Shown here one piece after another: positions 42,455 through 50,695 of a stretch of DNA of 64,000 nt (positions within the stretch are counted from its first letter, which is position 1; each line of letters begins with the position of its first letter). The DNA comes from Paenibacillus tritici (GTDB lineage: Bacteria > Bacillota > Bacilli > Paenibacillales > Paenibacillaceae). The notes under the pieces were generated by a model. It was not told the DNA's origin. It saw only the letters and a list, made by a program, of their open reading frames with translations, and made no database searches. Position numbers and translations under genes: made by a program. The stretch is taken from the NCBI RefSeq assembly GCF_013204885.1, contig NZ_JABMKX010000004.1, positions 248,001 through 312,000 on the forward strand. Direction: 5' to 3'.

Positions 42455-43696
42455 ATGTTCACAACATACCGATTAGAATTGCCTGATCCTGTGACCCTTA
42501 ATAAGCTGCAGATTCCTGTCTTCACCCACATGTTCCTTCAGCAGGTATCCGCCCATAAAGTCCAGGTCGATCCGATCCAGGGCAAGCGTATCAGCATCAC
42601 TTATTTGTCCGCCTATCCCAGGGAGCAAATCGAACAGGAAGTAGATGCATTCCTGGAACGCTTCACCCGCAAGCCTAATGAGCATCCCGCAGCTTCCGAA
42701 GAAGCCCGGGAGCATACGCTGGATGTAGTTGAACTGCATGAGCCGCCTCTGGAGCATCTGTGTTCCTGCTGCAAACCCAGCAATCTGCTGAATATCTCGG
42801 ATGATCTGGTGGAACAGGGCTGGCTGACTTTGCTGAAGAATCAGGAGCTGGCCTATCATCGTCCGATCATCCGCCTGCTGGAGTATTTTGACCAGAGTTA
42901 TGTTGATTATGTCGGCCGGAAGATTGGGGACTGCCAGGAACGGCAGTATTCGGTCTTGTTACCTACTGCGTTCGCCGAGAAAATGAACTACTTTCACAGC
43001 GCGCCGATGCATTTGCTGCTGGCCACCCATTTAAGCCACGATCAGGAGAAAATGCTCTCCTTCGCAGAGGATGTATCGAGGAGTAACGGCAGGCTGCCCG
43101 AGGATTGCGGTCAGTATCTGGAGGCTCCTCCTTATGTCCTGCAATCCGCGCCGTGCTACAAGGTCTATCTGGAAATGGAGGATCGTGTCCTTGAGGACAA
43201 CACCGCTTTTGTGCTCAAAGGCCAGTCCTTCCGCAATGAGGGCAAACGCGTCTACTTGCTGGAACGGTTATTGAATTTCACGATGCGGGAATTTGTATTT
43301 CTGGGGACTCCCGACTATGTAACCCGGATGCGTGATTTAACCTTGCAGTGGACCATGGAATGGATGGAGACGGTCGGGCTGAAGGGGGAGTGCGCTCTAG
43401 CCAATGATCCGTTCTTCCTCCCGGCTAAGGTCAAACAGAATTTCAAAGTTCCCAAGCATGTGAAATACGAGGTTCGTGCGGATATTCCGTATAAAAACGA
43501 CACGATTTCTATTGCTTCCTATGATACGCATGGCGATTTTTTTGCGAAAACCTTTAACTTTAGACTGAGGGACAATACGGAAACGTGGTCGGGCTGCATC
43601 GGGCTTGGACTGGAGCGGGTAGTCTGGAGCTTCCTCCAGCAGTATGGCCTGGATCATGACAACTGGCCTGAAGCGATCCCGGAGAGCGCACAATGA
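42455..43696 (+). CDS. Amino acid:[carrier protein] ligase, SerRS-like
   Basis: A 413-residue class II aminoacyl-tRNA-synthetase-like enzyme without a tRNA-binding arm. The ATG at 42455 follows GGAGG. Motif 2-like FVLKGQSFRNEG and motif 3 GLGLERVVWSF are present. The three zinc ligands known for the aa:CP ligases and archaeal SerRS are in place: Cys234 (APCYKVY), Glu279 (MREFVFLG) and Cys381 (SGCIGLGLERV). Known members activate glycine or alanine with ATP and load it on the phosphopantetheine of a carrier protein. Here the only carrier in the operon is CitD, the likely partner. The first 100 residues are an extension I do not recognise. Confidence 0.78.
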   Translation: MFTTYRLELPDPVTLNKLQIPVFTHMFLQQVSAHKVQVDPIQGKRISITYLSAYPREQIEQEVDAFLERFTRKPNEHPAASEEAREHTLDVVELHEPPLEHLCSCCKPSNLLNISDDLVEQGWLTLLKNQELAYHRPIIRLLEYFDQSYVDYVGRKIGDCQERQYSVLLPTAFAEKMNYFHSAPMHLLLATHLSHDQEKMLSFAEDVSRSNGRLPEDCGQYLEAPPYVLQSAPCYKVYLEMEDRVLEDNTAFVLKGQSFRNEGKRVYLLERLLNFTMREFVFLGTPDYVTRMRDLTLQWTMEWMETVGLKGECALANDPFFLPAKVKQNFKVPKHVKYEVRADIPYKNDTISIASYDTHGDFFAKTFNFRLRDNTETWSGCIGLGLERVVWSFLQQYGLDHDNWPEAIPESAQ

Positions 43697-44625
43697 CAGC
43701 TTCGCAACAGGATACATCCTATTCGCTTGCTGAGGCGATGACCTACAGTGTTCTGGCGGAGGCGGTGAGCTGGCCTTCTCCCGGACTGGTCTCCGCCGTC
43801 AGCACGGGTTCTCACAGGGATATGGATATCTACACTTTTCTGAGAAGCGCACTCCGCATTCAGCCGTATTACCAGGCCGCAGCCCGCTTGGGCATAGAAG
43901 AATCTGCGGACAGAACCGGCAGGGAAGATCTGTTCAGAATGCTCCAGAAGCTCGGGCGGCGTGCCGAGGCTGGCATGCTGAGGGCTACCGGGGGAGTGAA
44001 TACCCATAAGGGAACGATCTTCCTGGGGCTGATTCTATGCGCGGCTGCGGGAATAACCAGCCAAGGGCCATCCGGCGGCGCAGAACCACAGGACATCTGC
44101 CGGCTGGCCGGAGGGATCGCCGGGAGCCCGCTTCGTAAGCAGCTTACGGACATCCTGAAGGAGACACAGATTACAAGTACTGGCGGACGCGCCTACAAGG
44201 AATGGCGGATCAGAGGCATTCGCGGTGAAGTGATCGACGGATTTCCTTCCATTCTCCAGCAGGGTCTGCCTTCCTTCCGTTCTGCGCTTGATCAGGGGGC
44301 GGACATGCGAACGGCGGTTATTCATTGCTTGTTCTCCCTGATGTCTGTCGTTCAGGATACAACGCTTCTGAACCGTGACTTTGACAAGGAGCGGATCAGC
44401 TATACGCAAGCGTGTGCCTTGGAGGCTCTGGACCGGGGAAGTCTGTTCACCCCTGAAGGCAGGGCCTATATCCGCAAGCTGGAGAAGGATTTCCAGCTTC
44501 GTTCCTTGTCGCCCGGGGGATCAGCCGATCTTCTGGCCATGACGGTTGCCCTGCACTTGTGGGACGAGCATCAAGGAGGGGAAGTATGTGGAGAACCACT
44601 CCGTTATGTCTGCCATTCTTCGTGA
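43693..44625 (+). CDS. citG: CitG-like triphosphoribosyl-dephospho-CoA synthase
   Basis: A 310-residue enzyme that makes the citrate lyase prosthetic group precursor from ATP and dephospho-CoA. The ATG at 43693 overlaps the ligase stop (ATGA). Recognisable CitG motifs are EAVSWPSPGLVSAVSTGSHRDMDIYTF and, strongly, TGGVNTHKGTIFLGLIL. Its length is normal. With CitX downstream it provides the swinging arm for the CitD carrier of this operon. Confidence 0.85.
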   Translation: MTASQQDTSYSLAEAMTYSVLAEAVSWPSPGLVSAVSTGSHRDMDIYTFLRSALRIQPYYQAAARLGIEESADRTGREDLFRMLQKLGRRAEAGMLRATGGVNTHKGTIFLGLILCAAAGITSQGPSGGAEPQDICRLAGGIAGSPLRKQLTDILKETQITSTGGRAYKEWRIRGIRGEVIDGFPSILQQGLPSFRSALDQGADMRTAVIHCLFSLMSVVQDTTLLNRDFDKERISYTQACALEALDRGSLFTPEGRAYIRKLEKDFQLRSLSPGGSADLLAMTVALHLWDEHQGGEVCGEPLRYVCHSS

Positions 44626-45139
44626 CCGTGAGCGCCTCCCTGAGCTTAGAGAGGCGAGGGTTCCGGCGGCAGGCTCGCTGATTCAGATCATGATGAATAT
44701 TCCCGGACCGTGCAAGAGGCTGGATTGCACCTATGAATTGTTCGAGCTCTGTATCGGGGCTATGCAGAAAGCGCTGGCTTCATCAGCTTGTGAGATGCTG
44801 TCCGTGGAGCGGATCGACTTAAATGTTGGTCCGGTCGCCTATATGCAGGTGTCCTGGGAGGCTACAGCGTTGAAGCGGTTCTGTTTGTTATTCGAACAGG
44901 GACATCCGCTGAGCGCCTATTGGGATATTGATATTTACAGTCCCTCGGGAAGAGCAGTGAGCAGGAGGGAGATCGGGGCCCCGCCGCGCCCCTGTTATCT
45001 GTGCAGCCAATCTGCCAAAGTGTGCGGATCACAGCGGCGCCATTCGCCGGAGGAATTAATAGGCCGCATGACCGCTGATCTGACAGCCTACAGACAGGCG
45101 CAGATGGGTCTGCCGATTACAAGGAAGGCAGGGTTATGA
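44588..45139 (+). CDS. citX: CitX-like prosthetic group transferase
   Basis: A 183-residue protein. The GTG at 44588 lies 6 nt after AGGAGGGG and overlaps CitG by 38 bp. CitX attaches the phosphoribosyl-dephospho-CoA arm to the CitD serine. The diagnostic region is HPLSAYWDIDIYSPSGR followed by ISR-like VSRREIG and RPCYLCSQSAKVCG with its cysteine cluster, then RRHSPEEL. The match to the CitX pattern is good, and neighbouring CitD and CitG agree with it. Confidence 0.82.
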   Translation: MENHSVMSAILRDRERLPELREARVPAAGSLIQIMMNIPGPCKRLDCTYELFELCIGAMQKALASSACEMLSVERIDLNVGPVAYMQVSWEATALKRFCLLFEQGHPLSAYWDIDIYSPSGRAVSRREIGAPPRPCYLCSQSAKVCGSQRRHSPEELIGRMTADLTAYRQAQMGLPITRKAGL

Positions 45140-46374
45140 AGCTGTTCCACAGGTTAAAGGTGCCCCGGCCGATATTTTCCATCTGTCTGAATACGCTGAT
45201 TACCCACCTTGGCTTCTACGCCATGACGGCTGTACTGACGGTCTATCTGTCTCAGGTCAAAGGGCTGCCTCTTTCGGTGACCGCCCTCGTTACGATGATC
45301 TTCACGGTCTCCTACCGCAGTGCAAGGTTTCTCACTGGCCCGCTGCTGGACAACCTGGACCCGTTCAAATGTATGCTGTTTGGCTGTTATTTAACCGGAA
45401 TCTCCATTGCCTTGGTAGACTTCTGGGATTCGCCGGTATGGATTACGGTACAGCTTATTATTGCGGGTGTCGGGTACTCGGTAAGGGGATTATCCTCGAA
45501 GGCGGCTGTCTCGCTTGTCGGGAGCAAGGATGGCAATTCTCTGTTTTATTTTTCCAATTCCAATATGTATCTGAATGGGGCAGCCATTGCCGGGCCTGTA
45601 ATCGGCACCTTTCTATTAACAGGTCCCATGAAGAGCTACACGTTAACGTTTGTTGGCGGGTTCTATGTTCTGGGAGCCATCCTGTTGAACCTGGTTCCGC
45701 CCGGATGTGATCTGCTTGACCGGGAACGGAAGCCGGTAAGCTTCTGGAAGGGCTACCGGGCGGTTCTGCTGGATGCAGGCTTCCGTAAAGTGCTGCTGTT
45801 CAACACCATCGGCTGTTTTTTCTTCACCCAATTATTTAATTCATTCCCTTATTTAATCGGCACCCATCTGAACGCACCGGAGAAGCTGGGAAGTCTTCTG
45901 ATGTTGAACGGAATCCTTGTAGTCCTGCTGCAGATTCCTGTCGGGCGGTGGATGAATACCGTTTTATCTGGTCCACGGGAGAGATACCGGCTGATGCTGG
46001 CTTTTCTGCTATTCGGGCTATCGTTCACAATCAATGGAGTAGTGGGTTCTATGGGGGGCTACTATGTATTTGTCGCTTTATTCACCCTTGCCGAAATGTT
46101 ATTCATCCCTACCATAGATGCGTTTGTGTCTACCGCTGCCCGCCCGGATCTGCGCATCACATATTTCAGTGTCATTGGATTGTCAACGGCGCTTGGAGAA
46201 GGCATCGGAGTGTATACCGGGCTGCAGCTCATTCAGATGTGGAGTCTGTACGGAATATTGTCTTACTTCTGGTTGTCGTTGGCACTCCTGTCCGGGCTCT
46301 CTTTAATCCTGTACGTAATGTTAAACCGGTCACCTGTTCATCACAAGGAGGAAGGGAAACTATGGCGATATTAA
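45136..46374 (+). CDS. MFS transporter, likely product exporter
   Basis: A 412-residue membrane protein with twelve predicted helices, of the major facilitator superfamily. The ATG at 45136 overlaps the CitX stop (ATGA). The loop between helices 2 and 3 (YRSARFLTGPLLDNLDP) is the usual MFS motif A region in a diverged form. Inside a biosynthetic operon it most likely exports the product and gives self-protection. Confidence 0.85.
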   Translation: MKLFHRLKVPRPIFSICLNTLITHLGFYAMTAVLTVYLSQVKGLPLSVTALVTMIFTVSYRSARFLTGPLLDNLDPFKCMLFGCYLTGISIALVDFWDSPVWITVQLIIAGVGYSVRGLSSKAAVSLVGSKDGNSLFYFSNSNMYLNGAAIAGPVIGTFLLTGPMKSYTLTFVGGFYVLGAILLNLVPPGCDLLDRERKPVSFWKGYRAVLLDAGFRKVLLFNTIGCFFFTQLFNSFPYLIGTHLNAPEKLGSLLMLNGILVVLLQIPVGRWMNTVLSGPRERYRLMLAFLLFGLSFTINGVVGSMGGYYVFVALFTLAEMLFIPTIDAFVSTAARPDLRITYFSVIGLSTALGEGIGVYTGLQLIQMWSLYGILSYFWLSLALLSGLSLILYVMLNRSPVHHKEEGKLWRY

Positions 46375-47594
46375 TTCTGAATCAGAGGAGGCGGGCATTT
46401 GCTCCTTATCTGACATGGCTGGAAGACCTTGAAGAAGAGGTATACCTGTATACCTCGGCAGCATATGGTGAGACCACTGAGCCTTATGCCATAATGCAGG
46501 TGTTCAACCATTGGACGACGAACGACCGGGTGGAGATTGAGGCGTTGAAGCTGTACGAGGAGCATCCCTACCGCCTAATCATTGCCCTTGACGAGAGCGA
46601 CCTGATTCGTACGGCCCGTCTGCGCGAACGGCTGAGCTTACCCGGACAACGGCTGGAGAGTGCTATGGCGTACAGGGATAAAGCATGGATGAAAAGTCTG
46701 GCAAGCCAGTATGTGTTATGTCCGGCATTCCGCAGGCTGGATTCGCCGCTTCACTTGTACGATTTCGTACAGGAGCATGGATTGCCGGTTGTGGTCAAAC
46801 CAGTGGACGGTATGGGCTCAATGAATACGGACATTATACGGACCCCGGAGCAATTGAACGAGGTGTGGGAACGCGGGCTTGGCGCCGGACTTATGGTTGA
46901 AGCCTACATTGAGGGTGAGATGTATGAAATCGACGGACTTATGATGGGGCAGGAGATCCGGTTTGCTTCTGCGGGGAGATACTCTTGCCAACCGGTTGAG
47001 ATCCTCGGGAAGGAATGTTTTGTTGAGCTGCTAAGCCCCGCCGACCCGATCTTTCAACGGCTGGTCCAGGAAGTCCAACAAGTCATCGAAGCCTTGCCTT
47101 CACCGGGGATATCCACCTTTCATTGTGAGTTGTTCCATACCCGGGAGGATGAACTGGTGTTGTGTGAAATCGCCAGCCGCACCGCAGGCGGACGGATCAG
47201 CGAATCCGTCAGTGCCATGTACGGTGTTAATCTGAACCGGGAGTGGGTTCGGGCGCAGTGCGGTTTGCCGCTGACCCTGCCGACATCAAGTCCGCCACGG
47301 GTAGCGGGAGTATATCTAATGCCCAAACGTCCGGGGACGGTGAAGAAACTCCCAGAGGCACTGCCGTTCGATTGGGTGACAGAATATGTTCCCCGCGTCA
47401 AGACAGGGGAGGTATTAGACGCTGCCCATTCCAGTGTGGATGCAGTGATGACCGTAATCATCGTCGGTGGGGATTCGGTGTCCCTGCAAGCCAGGCTGTC
47501 ACAGCTCCTGCAGTATCTGGAGAGAGAAGTACAAATTCTGCCTGCACTGAAGGAGGTTGCATGGAGTGAAGCATCTGTTATTGGTAGAAAGTAA
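46362..47594 (+). CDS. ATP-grasp ligase 1
   Basis: A 410-residue ATP-grasp enzyme. The ATG at 46362 follows AAGGAGG at 10 nt and overlaps the transporter by 13 bp. The ATP-binding lysine lies in LPVVVKPVDGMGSMNT, and the metal-binding region is FHCELFHTREDELVLCEIASRTAGGRI. ATP-grasp ligases of this kind activate a carboxylate as acyl phosphate and join it to an amine. It and the second ATP-grasp enzyme presumably form one or two amide bonds to diaminopropionate. Confidence 0.85.
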   Translation: MAILILNQRRRAFAPYLTWLEDLEEEVYLYTSAAYGETTEPYAIMQVFNHWTTNDRVEIEALKLYEEHPYRLIIALDESDLIRTARLRERLSLPGQRLESAMAYRDKAWMKSLASQYVLCPAFRRLDSPLHLYDFVQEHGLPVVVKPVDGMGSMNTDIIRTPEQLNEVWERGLGAGLMVEAYIEGEMYEIDGLMMGQEIRFASAGRYSCQPVEILGKECFVELLSPADPIFQRLVQEVQQVIEALPSPGISTFHCELFHTREDELVLCEIASRTAGGRISESVSAMYGVNLNREWVRAQCGLPLTLPTSSPPRVAGVYLMPKRPGTVKKLPEALPFDWVTEYVPRVKTGEVLDAAHSSVDAVMTVIIVGGDSVSLQARLSQLLQYLEREVQILPALKEVAWSEASVIGRK

Positions 47595-48807
47595 TGAATC
47601 GATCACGGGAATCCAGGCTTGCCAAGAGCTGGGGTATACCGTTACTTTGATTACCCAGGATATCCAGCATTATCTGAAGGGCCAGCCGCTGGCGTCTCAT
47701 CCGCTTCATAGGGTGGATTACATCCATGAAGTGGACACCTTCAATGAAGAGGCTGTGGTTGATTTTGTCAAAGAGTACCACAAAGTACATCCGTTAACGG
47801 GAGTCATGTCTTTTGCAGAATTCTATGTGGTTCAGGCAACGGCTGCTGCTCATGCTATTGGTGTACCGACCATGCATCCGCTGGCCGCCAAGAATGCCCG
47901 GAATAAATATAAATCCAGAGAACTATGCATTCAGAACGGTGTTCCGGTTCCGGTCTCATTGTTGGCAGGCAGCGTTGAGGAAGCTTGTCAGCATGCACAG
48001 GCAATGGGCTATCCCTGCATCATTAAACCCTGTGACGGGGCCATGAGCATCGGTGTGGTATTGGTTAACAATGAGAGAGAACTGCGGCAGGCGTACGACA
48101 GTTACGTGAACAACAGGAATTATGGGCGGAATCTCTATGGAAGTGCCGATGTGCTCATTGAGGAGTTCGCAGCAGGGCCATTAGTTAGTGTGGAGATGGT
48201 CACTTATCAAGGGAAGGATGTTCTGATCGGGATTACGGACCGCCGTCTGGTCGGGTTTCCTTATTTTGTGGAGACAGGGGCGAGCTTCCCGGTTCAATTG
48301 AGCAATGAGACGGAGATTGTTGAGGCCGTGAGTCAAGGATTACGTGCGCTTGGGGTTGATTTTGGCCCGACCCATACGGAGGTGGCTCTTACCCCTGAAG
48401 GTCCCAAGATCATTGAATTCAATCCCCGGATGGTCGGAGGTCCTGTTCCGGAGATGATTAAATATGCAACCGGCATCCATCTGCCCGTTGAAGTGCTTCG
48501 TATGCATATGGGGGAAGAGCCGAATCTGACGGCAACGGTCTCCCGCGGAGCTGCTTCCCGGGAATTCTGTTCGCCCGTGGACGGGACGTTACTGGAAGTT
48601 ACCGGGCTTAAGGCATTAGAGGGGCGGCCGGATATCCTGAAGTCGCATTTCATTGCTGCCGGGCGCGAGGTATCCTATCCACGGTCTAATTTTGACTGGA
48701 TTGGCAGAGTTACCGTTGGAGGGGACGATGCAGCGCAGGCTGAGCAGAAATGCAGTGAAATCCAGAATGGGATTGGTCTGCACATTGTAGCCAGACCTTT
48801 AAGCTGA
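47566..48807 (+). CDS. ATP-grasp ligase 2
   Basis: A 413-residue ATP-grasp enzyme. I place the start at GTG 47566, 9 nt after AGGAGG, overlapping the first ligase by 29 bp. The ATP-binding lysine is in GYPCIIKPCDGAMSIGV and the metal-binding residues in TEVALTPEGPKIIEFNPRMVGG. The C-terminal domain resembles that of dipeptide ligases such as BacD. It is more canonical than the first ligase, and the two are not recent copies. Confidence 0.87.
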   Translation: MKHLLLVESNESITGIQACQELGYTVTLITQDIQHYLKGQPLASHPLHRVDYIHEVDTFNEEAVVDFVKEYHKVHPLTGVMSFAEFYVVQATAAAHAIGVPTMHPLAAKNARNKYKSRELCIQNGVPVPVSLLAGSVEEACQHAQAMGYPCIIKPCDGAMSIGVVLVNNERELRQAYDSYVNNRNYGRNLYGSADVLIEEFAAGPLVSVEMVTYQGKDVLIGITDRRLVGFPYFVETGASFPVQLSNETEIVEAVSQGLRALGVDFGPTHTEVALTPEGPKIIEFNPRMVGGPVPEMIKYATGIHLPVEVLRMHMGEEPNLTATVSRGAASREFCSPVDGTLLEVTGLKALEGRPDILKSHFIAAGREVSYPRSNFDWIGRVTVGGDDAAQAEQKCSEIQNGIGLHIVARPLS

Positions 48808-48818
48808 GGAGGCTAACG

Positions 48819-49793
48819 ATGTTATACTTAAATACTGCAAATTTACAGAGCATACAGCTGCCCTGGAGCAGAAGTGTCGAGATGATACGGAGAACGGTTC
48901 AAGTGATGGCCGCCCATGAATTCTCCCAACCCATTAAGCCGTATTTACTGTTCGATAAAGATCCAAGCAGCCGTATTATTGCGATGCCGGCCTACGTTGG
49001 CGGCGATATCGCTATGGCAGGCATCAAGTGGATTGCCAGCTTTCCGGGGAACCATGCCAGGCAGATCCCCCGGGCCCACTCGGTGACTATACTGAATGAC
49101 TCCGATAACGGGAAGCCGCTGGCCGTCATCAACAGTCCGCTGATCTCCGGGATTCGTACGGCATCGGTCAGCGGGCTGATGATCCGGGAATATGAGAAGG
49201 TGCGTCCTTTTGCGGATAAAATAGTTGCCGGTATAACCGGATTCGGTCCCATCGGTCAACTGCATCTGTCTATGCTGACTCAGCTTCTCGGGGAGCGGCT
49301 GGGGGAGATTCGGATCTTTGATCCGTATCCGGGTGCTATGGATCATATCCCGGAAGAGATTGGGACAAGGGTGAGGCCTGTGGATTCATGGGAGGAAGCC
49401 TACGAAGGGGCAGATCTGTTCATCACCTGTACAATTTCCAGCTCCGGTTATATTGACCGCAAGCCCAAAGCACAGAGTCTGCTGCTGAACGTGTCTCTGC
49501 GCGATTTCACCCCGGCTATTCTGAACTATACCTCTGCAATTGTTGTGGATGATTGGGATGAAGTGTGCCGTGCGAATACGGATATTGAACATATGCATAA
49601 TCAAAGAGGGCTGCGGAAGGAAGACACGACCTCCATAGTCGAGGTGGTCTGCGGCAACGCGCTGGCGAAATTCCCGAAGGAGGAAGCAATCCTGTTCAAT
49701 CCGATGGGCATGGCTGCCTTTGATATTGCCATCGGCGCCCTTTATTATCAGGAGGCGCTGAATCGCGGGTGTGGTAAGGAGTTAGAGGAGTAG
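48819..49793 (+). CDS. sbnB: SbnB-like 2,3-diaminopropionate synthase
   Basis: A 324-residue NAD-dependent enzyme of the ornithine cyclodeaminase/mu-crystallin family. The ATG at 48819 follows GAGGAGG. The Rossmann region is GITGFGPIGQLHLSML, and SGIRTASVSGL is the substrate-binding part. SbnB oxidatively cleaves the SbnA product to L-2,3-diaminopropionate and 2-oxoglutarate. Presence of both enzymes at the two ends of one operon makes diaminopropionate supply the firmest part of the pathway. A terminator follows. Confidence 0.88.
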   Translation: MLYLNTANLQSIQLPWSRSVEMIRRTVQVMAAHEFSQPIKPYLLFDKDPSSRIIAMPAYVGGDIAMAGIKWIASFPGNHARQIPRAHSVTILNDSDNGKPLAVINSPLISGIRTASVSGLMIREYEKVRPFADKIVAGITGFGPIGQLHLSMLTQLLGERLGEIRIFDPYPGAMDHIPEEIGTRVRPVDSWEEAYEGADLFITCTISSSGYIDRKPKAQSLLLNVSLRDFTPAILNYTSAIVVDDWDEVCRANTDIEHMHNQRGLRKEDTTSIVEVVCGNALAKFPKEEAILFNPMGMAAFDIAIGALYYQEALNRGCGKELEE

Positions 49794-49816
49794 GGGGCAA
49801 AATCAGCATATAAAAT

Positions 49817-49855
49817 AGCCGGGCCGGATAAGAGATACTCTTGTCCGGCCCGGCT
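49817..49855 (+). terminator. Terminator of the biosynthetic operon
   Basis: AGCCGGGCCGGA (49817-49828) pairs perfectly with TCCGGCCCGGCT (49844-49855), with further AAGAG/CTCTT pairing inside. The T tract is lacking on the plus strand, but TATTTTA follows on the minus strand, so it may serve both directions. Confidence 0.7.
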
Positions 49856-49876
49856 GTGCACTGCCTCGCCACAAGG

Positions 49877-50083
49877 CTACGGATTCTTGCGGTTCGTCTT
49901 CTCTTCCGGATCTGGTGCAAGGCCGGGAGCCGATACCTCCGGGTCATTCCCCAGCACGGCGCCTACGATCTCATCCAGCTTGTCTGTTTCCGATTGACCG
50001 TCTGCCGGACTGGATTCGCCCTCCGGGATCGGGTGGACACCTGCGGTGCGTCCGTCAAGCGGAGCTTTTTTATCATCCTTCAT
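49877..50083 (-). CDS. Small hydrophilic protein of unknown function
   Basis: A 68-residue acidic, Pro/Gly-rich, probably disordered protein with no family I recognise. The ATG at 50083 follows GGGAG at 8 nt, which supports it as a real gene. It stands alone between the biosynthetic operon and a MerR gene. Confidence 0.5.
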   Translation of the reverse strand: MKDDKKAPLDGRTAGVHPIPEGESSPADGQSETDKLDEIVGAVLGNDPEVSAPGLAPDPEEKTNRKNP

Positions 50084-50187
50084 CTGTCAGTCTCCCTTCT
50101 AAGTGCAGGTTCTGTCTTAGGATGTGTCTACGATAACCGTTCTATGTAACGATAACCGCTGTGGAGGCTGATGAACCATACGGCTGG

Positions 50188-50580
50188 TTAGGATTGGTGG
50201 ACCACTTCCATACTCTTTTCCAGGGCAGTCTTATAATAGTGGCATTTATGGTCTATGACTTCCATCGTTTTTCTTAATTCCTCCATCTGCGCTTCTACAG
50301 AAGCCTTCCGCTCCAGGAACATGTCGTATCGGCGCTGCAGGGTGGAATCTCCTTCGGAGCACCATTCAATGAAATGCTTAATCTCTTTGATGGGCATCCC
50401 GGAGGCCTTCAGACATTCAATGATCCGCAGGGCCTCCATATCGGAGGTCTTGAATACGCGTTTGCCGCTGGGAGTTCTCTCTATAGAAGGGAGCAGGCCC
50501 TCTTTGTCATAATAACGCAGGGTATGCGGGGTCATGTTGAAATGCGCTGCCGCTTCGCTTATGGAATAGGTCTTCATCAT
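50188..50580 (-). CDS. MerR-family regulator
   Basis: A 130-residue regulator. The N-terminal winged helix-turn-helix (SISEAAAHFNMTPHTLRYYDKEGLLP) is followed by a coiled coil (about 80-120). A GGAG lies just before the double ATG at 50580/50577. There is no cysteine-rich metal loop, so it belongs to the non-metal group, like AdhR/YfmP-type regulators that respond to aldehydes or oxidants. It is divergent from the zinc alcohol dehydrogenase, whose promoter has a MerR-type spacing. Confidence 0.88.
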   Translation of the reverse strand: MMKTYSISEAAAHFNMTPHTLRYYDKEGLLPSIERTPSGKRVFKTSDMEALRIIECLKASGMPIKEIKHFIEWCSEGDSTLQRRYDMFLERKASVEAQMEELRKTMEVIDHKCHYYKTALEKSMEVVHQS

Positions 50581-50607
50581 CGTTCTCCTGTCCTGGATAT
50601 TTCGGGC

Positions 50608-50638
50608 TTGACTTAGAGTTAACTTTAAGGAATATCAT
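50608..50638 (+). promoter_or_regulatory. MerR-type promoter with palindromic operator
   Basis: TTGACT (50608-50613) and TATCAT (50633-50638) are 19 bp apart, the long spacer that MerR regulators untwist. The spacer carries the near-perfect palindrome CTTAGAGTTAACTTTAAG (50612-50629). It faces the alcohol dehydrogenase gene and abuts the start of the MerR gene at 50580. Confidence 0.75.
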
Positions 50639-50695
50639 AGGCTTTGTAAAGCTTAAGGAATGATGTCTACTATTCTATTGAAAAGAGGTCTCACT

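Noticed and set aside
42455..43696. A true seryl-tRNA synthetase
   Set aside because: The tRNA-binding coiled coil is absent, and the zinc ligands and context fit amino acid:[carrier protein] ligases.
41448..45139. A citrate fermentation (citrate lyase) operon
   Set aside because: CitF, CitC and a citrate carrier are missing, while diaminopropionate and ATP-grasp genes are woven into the same operon.
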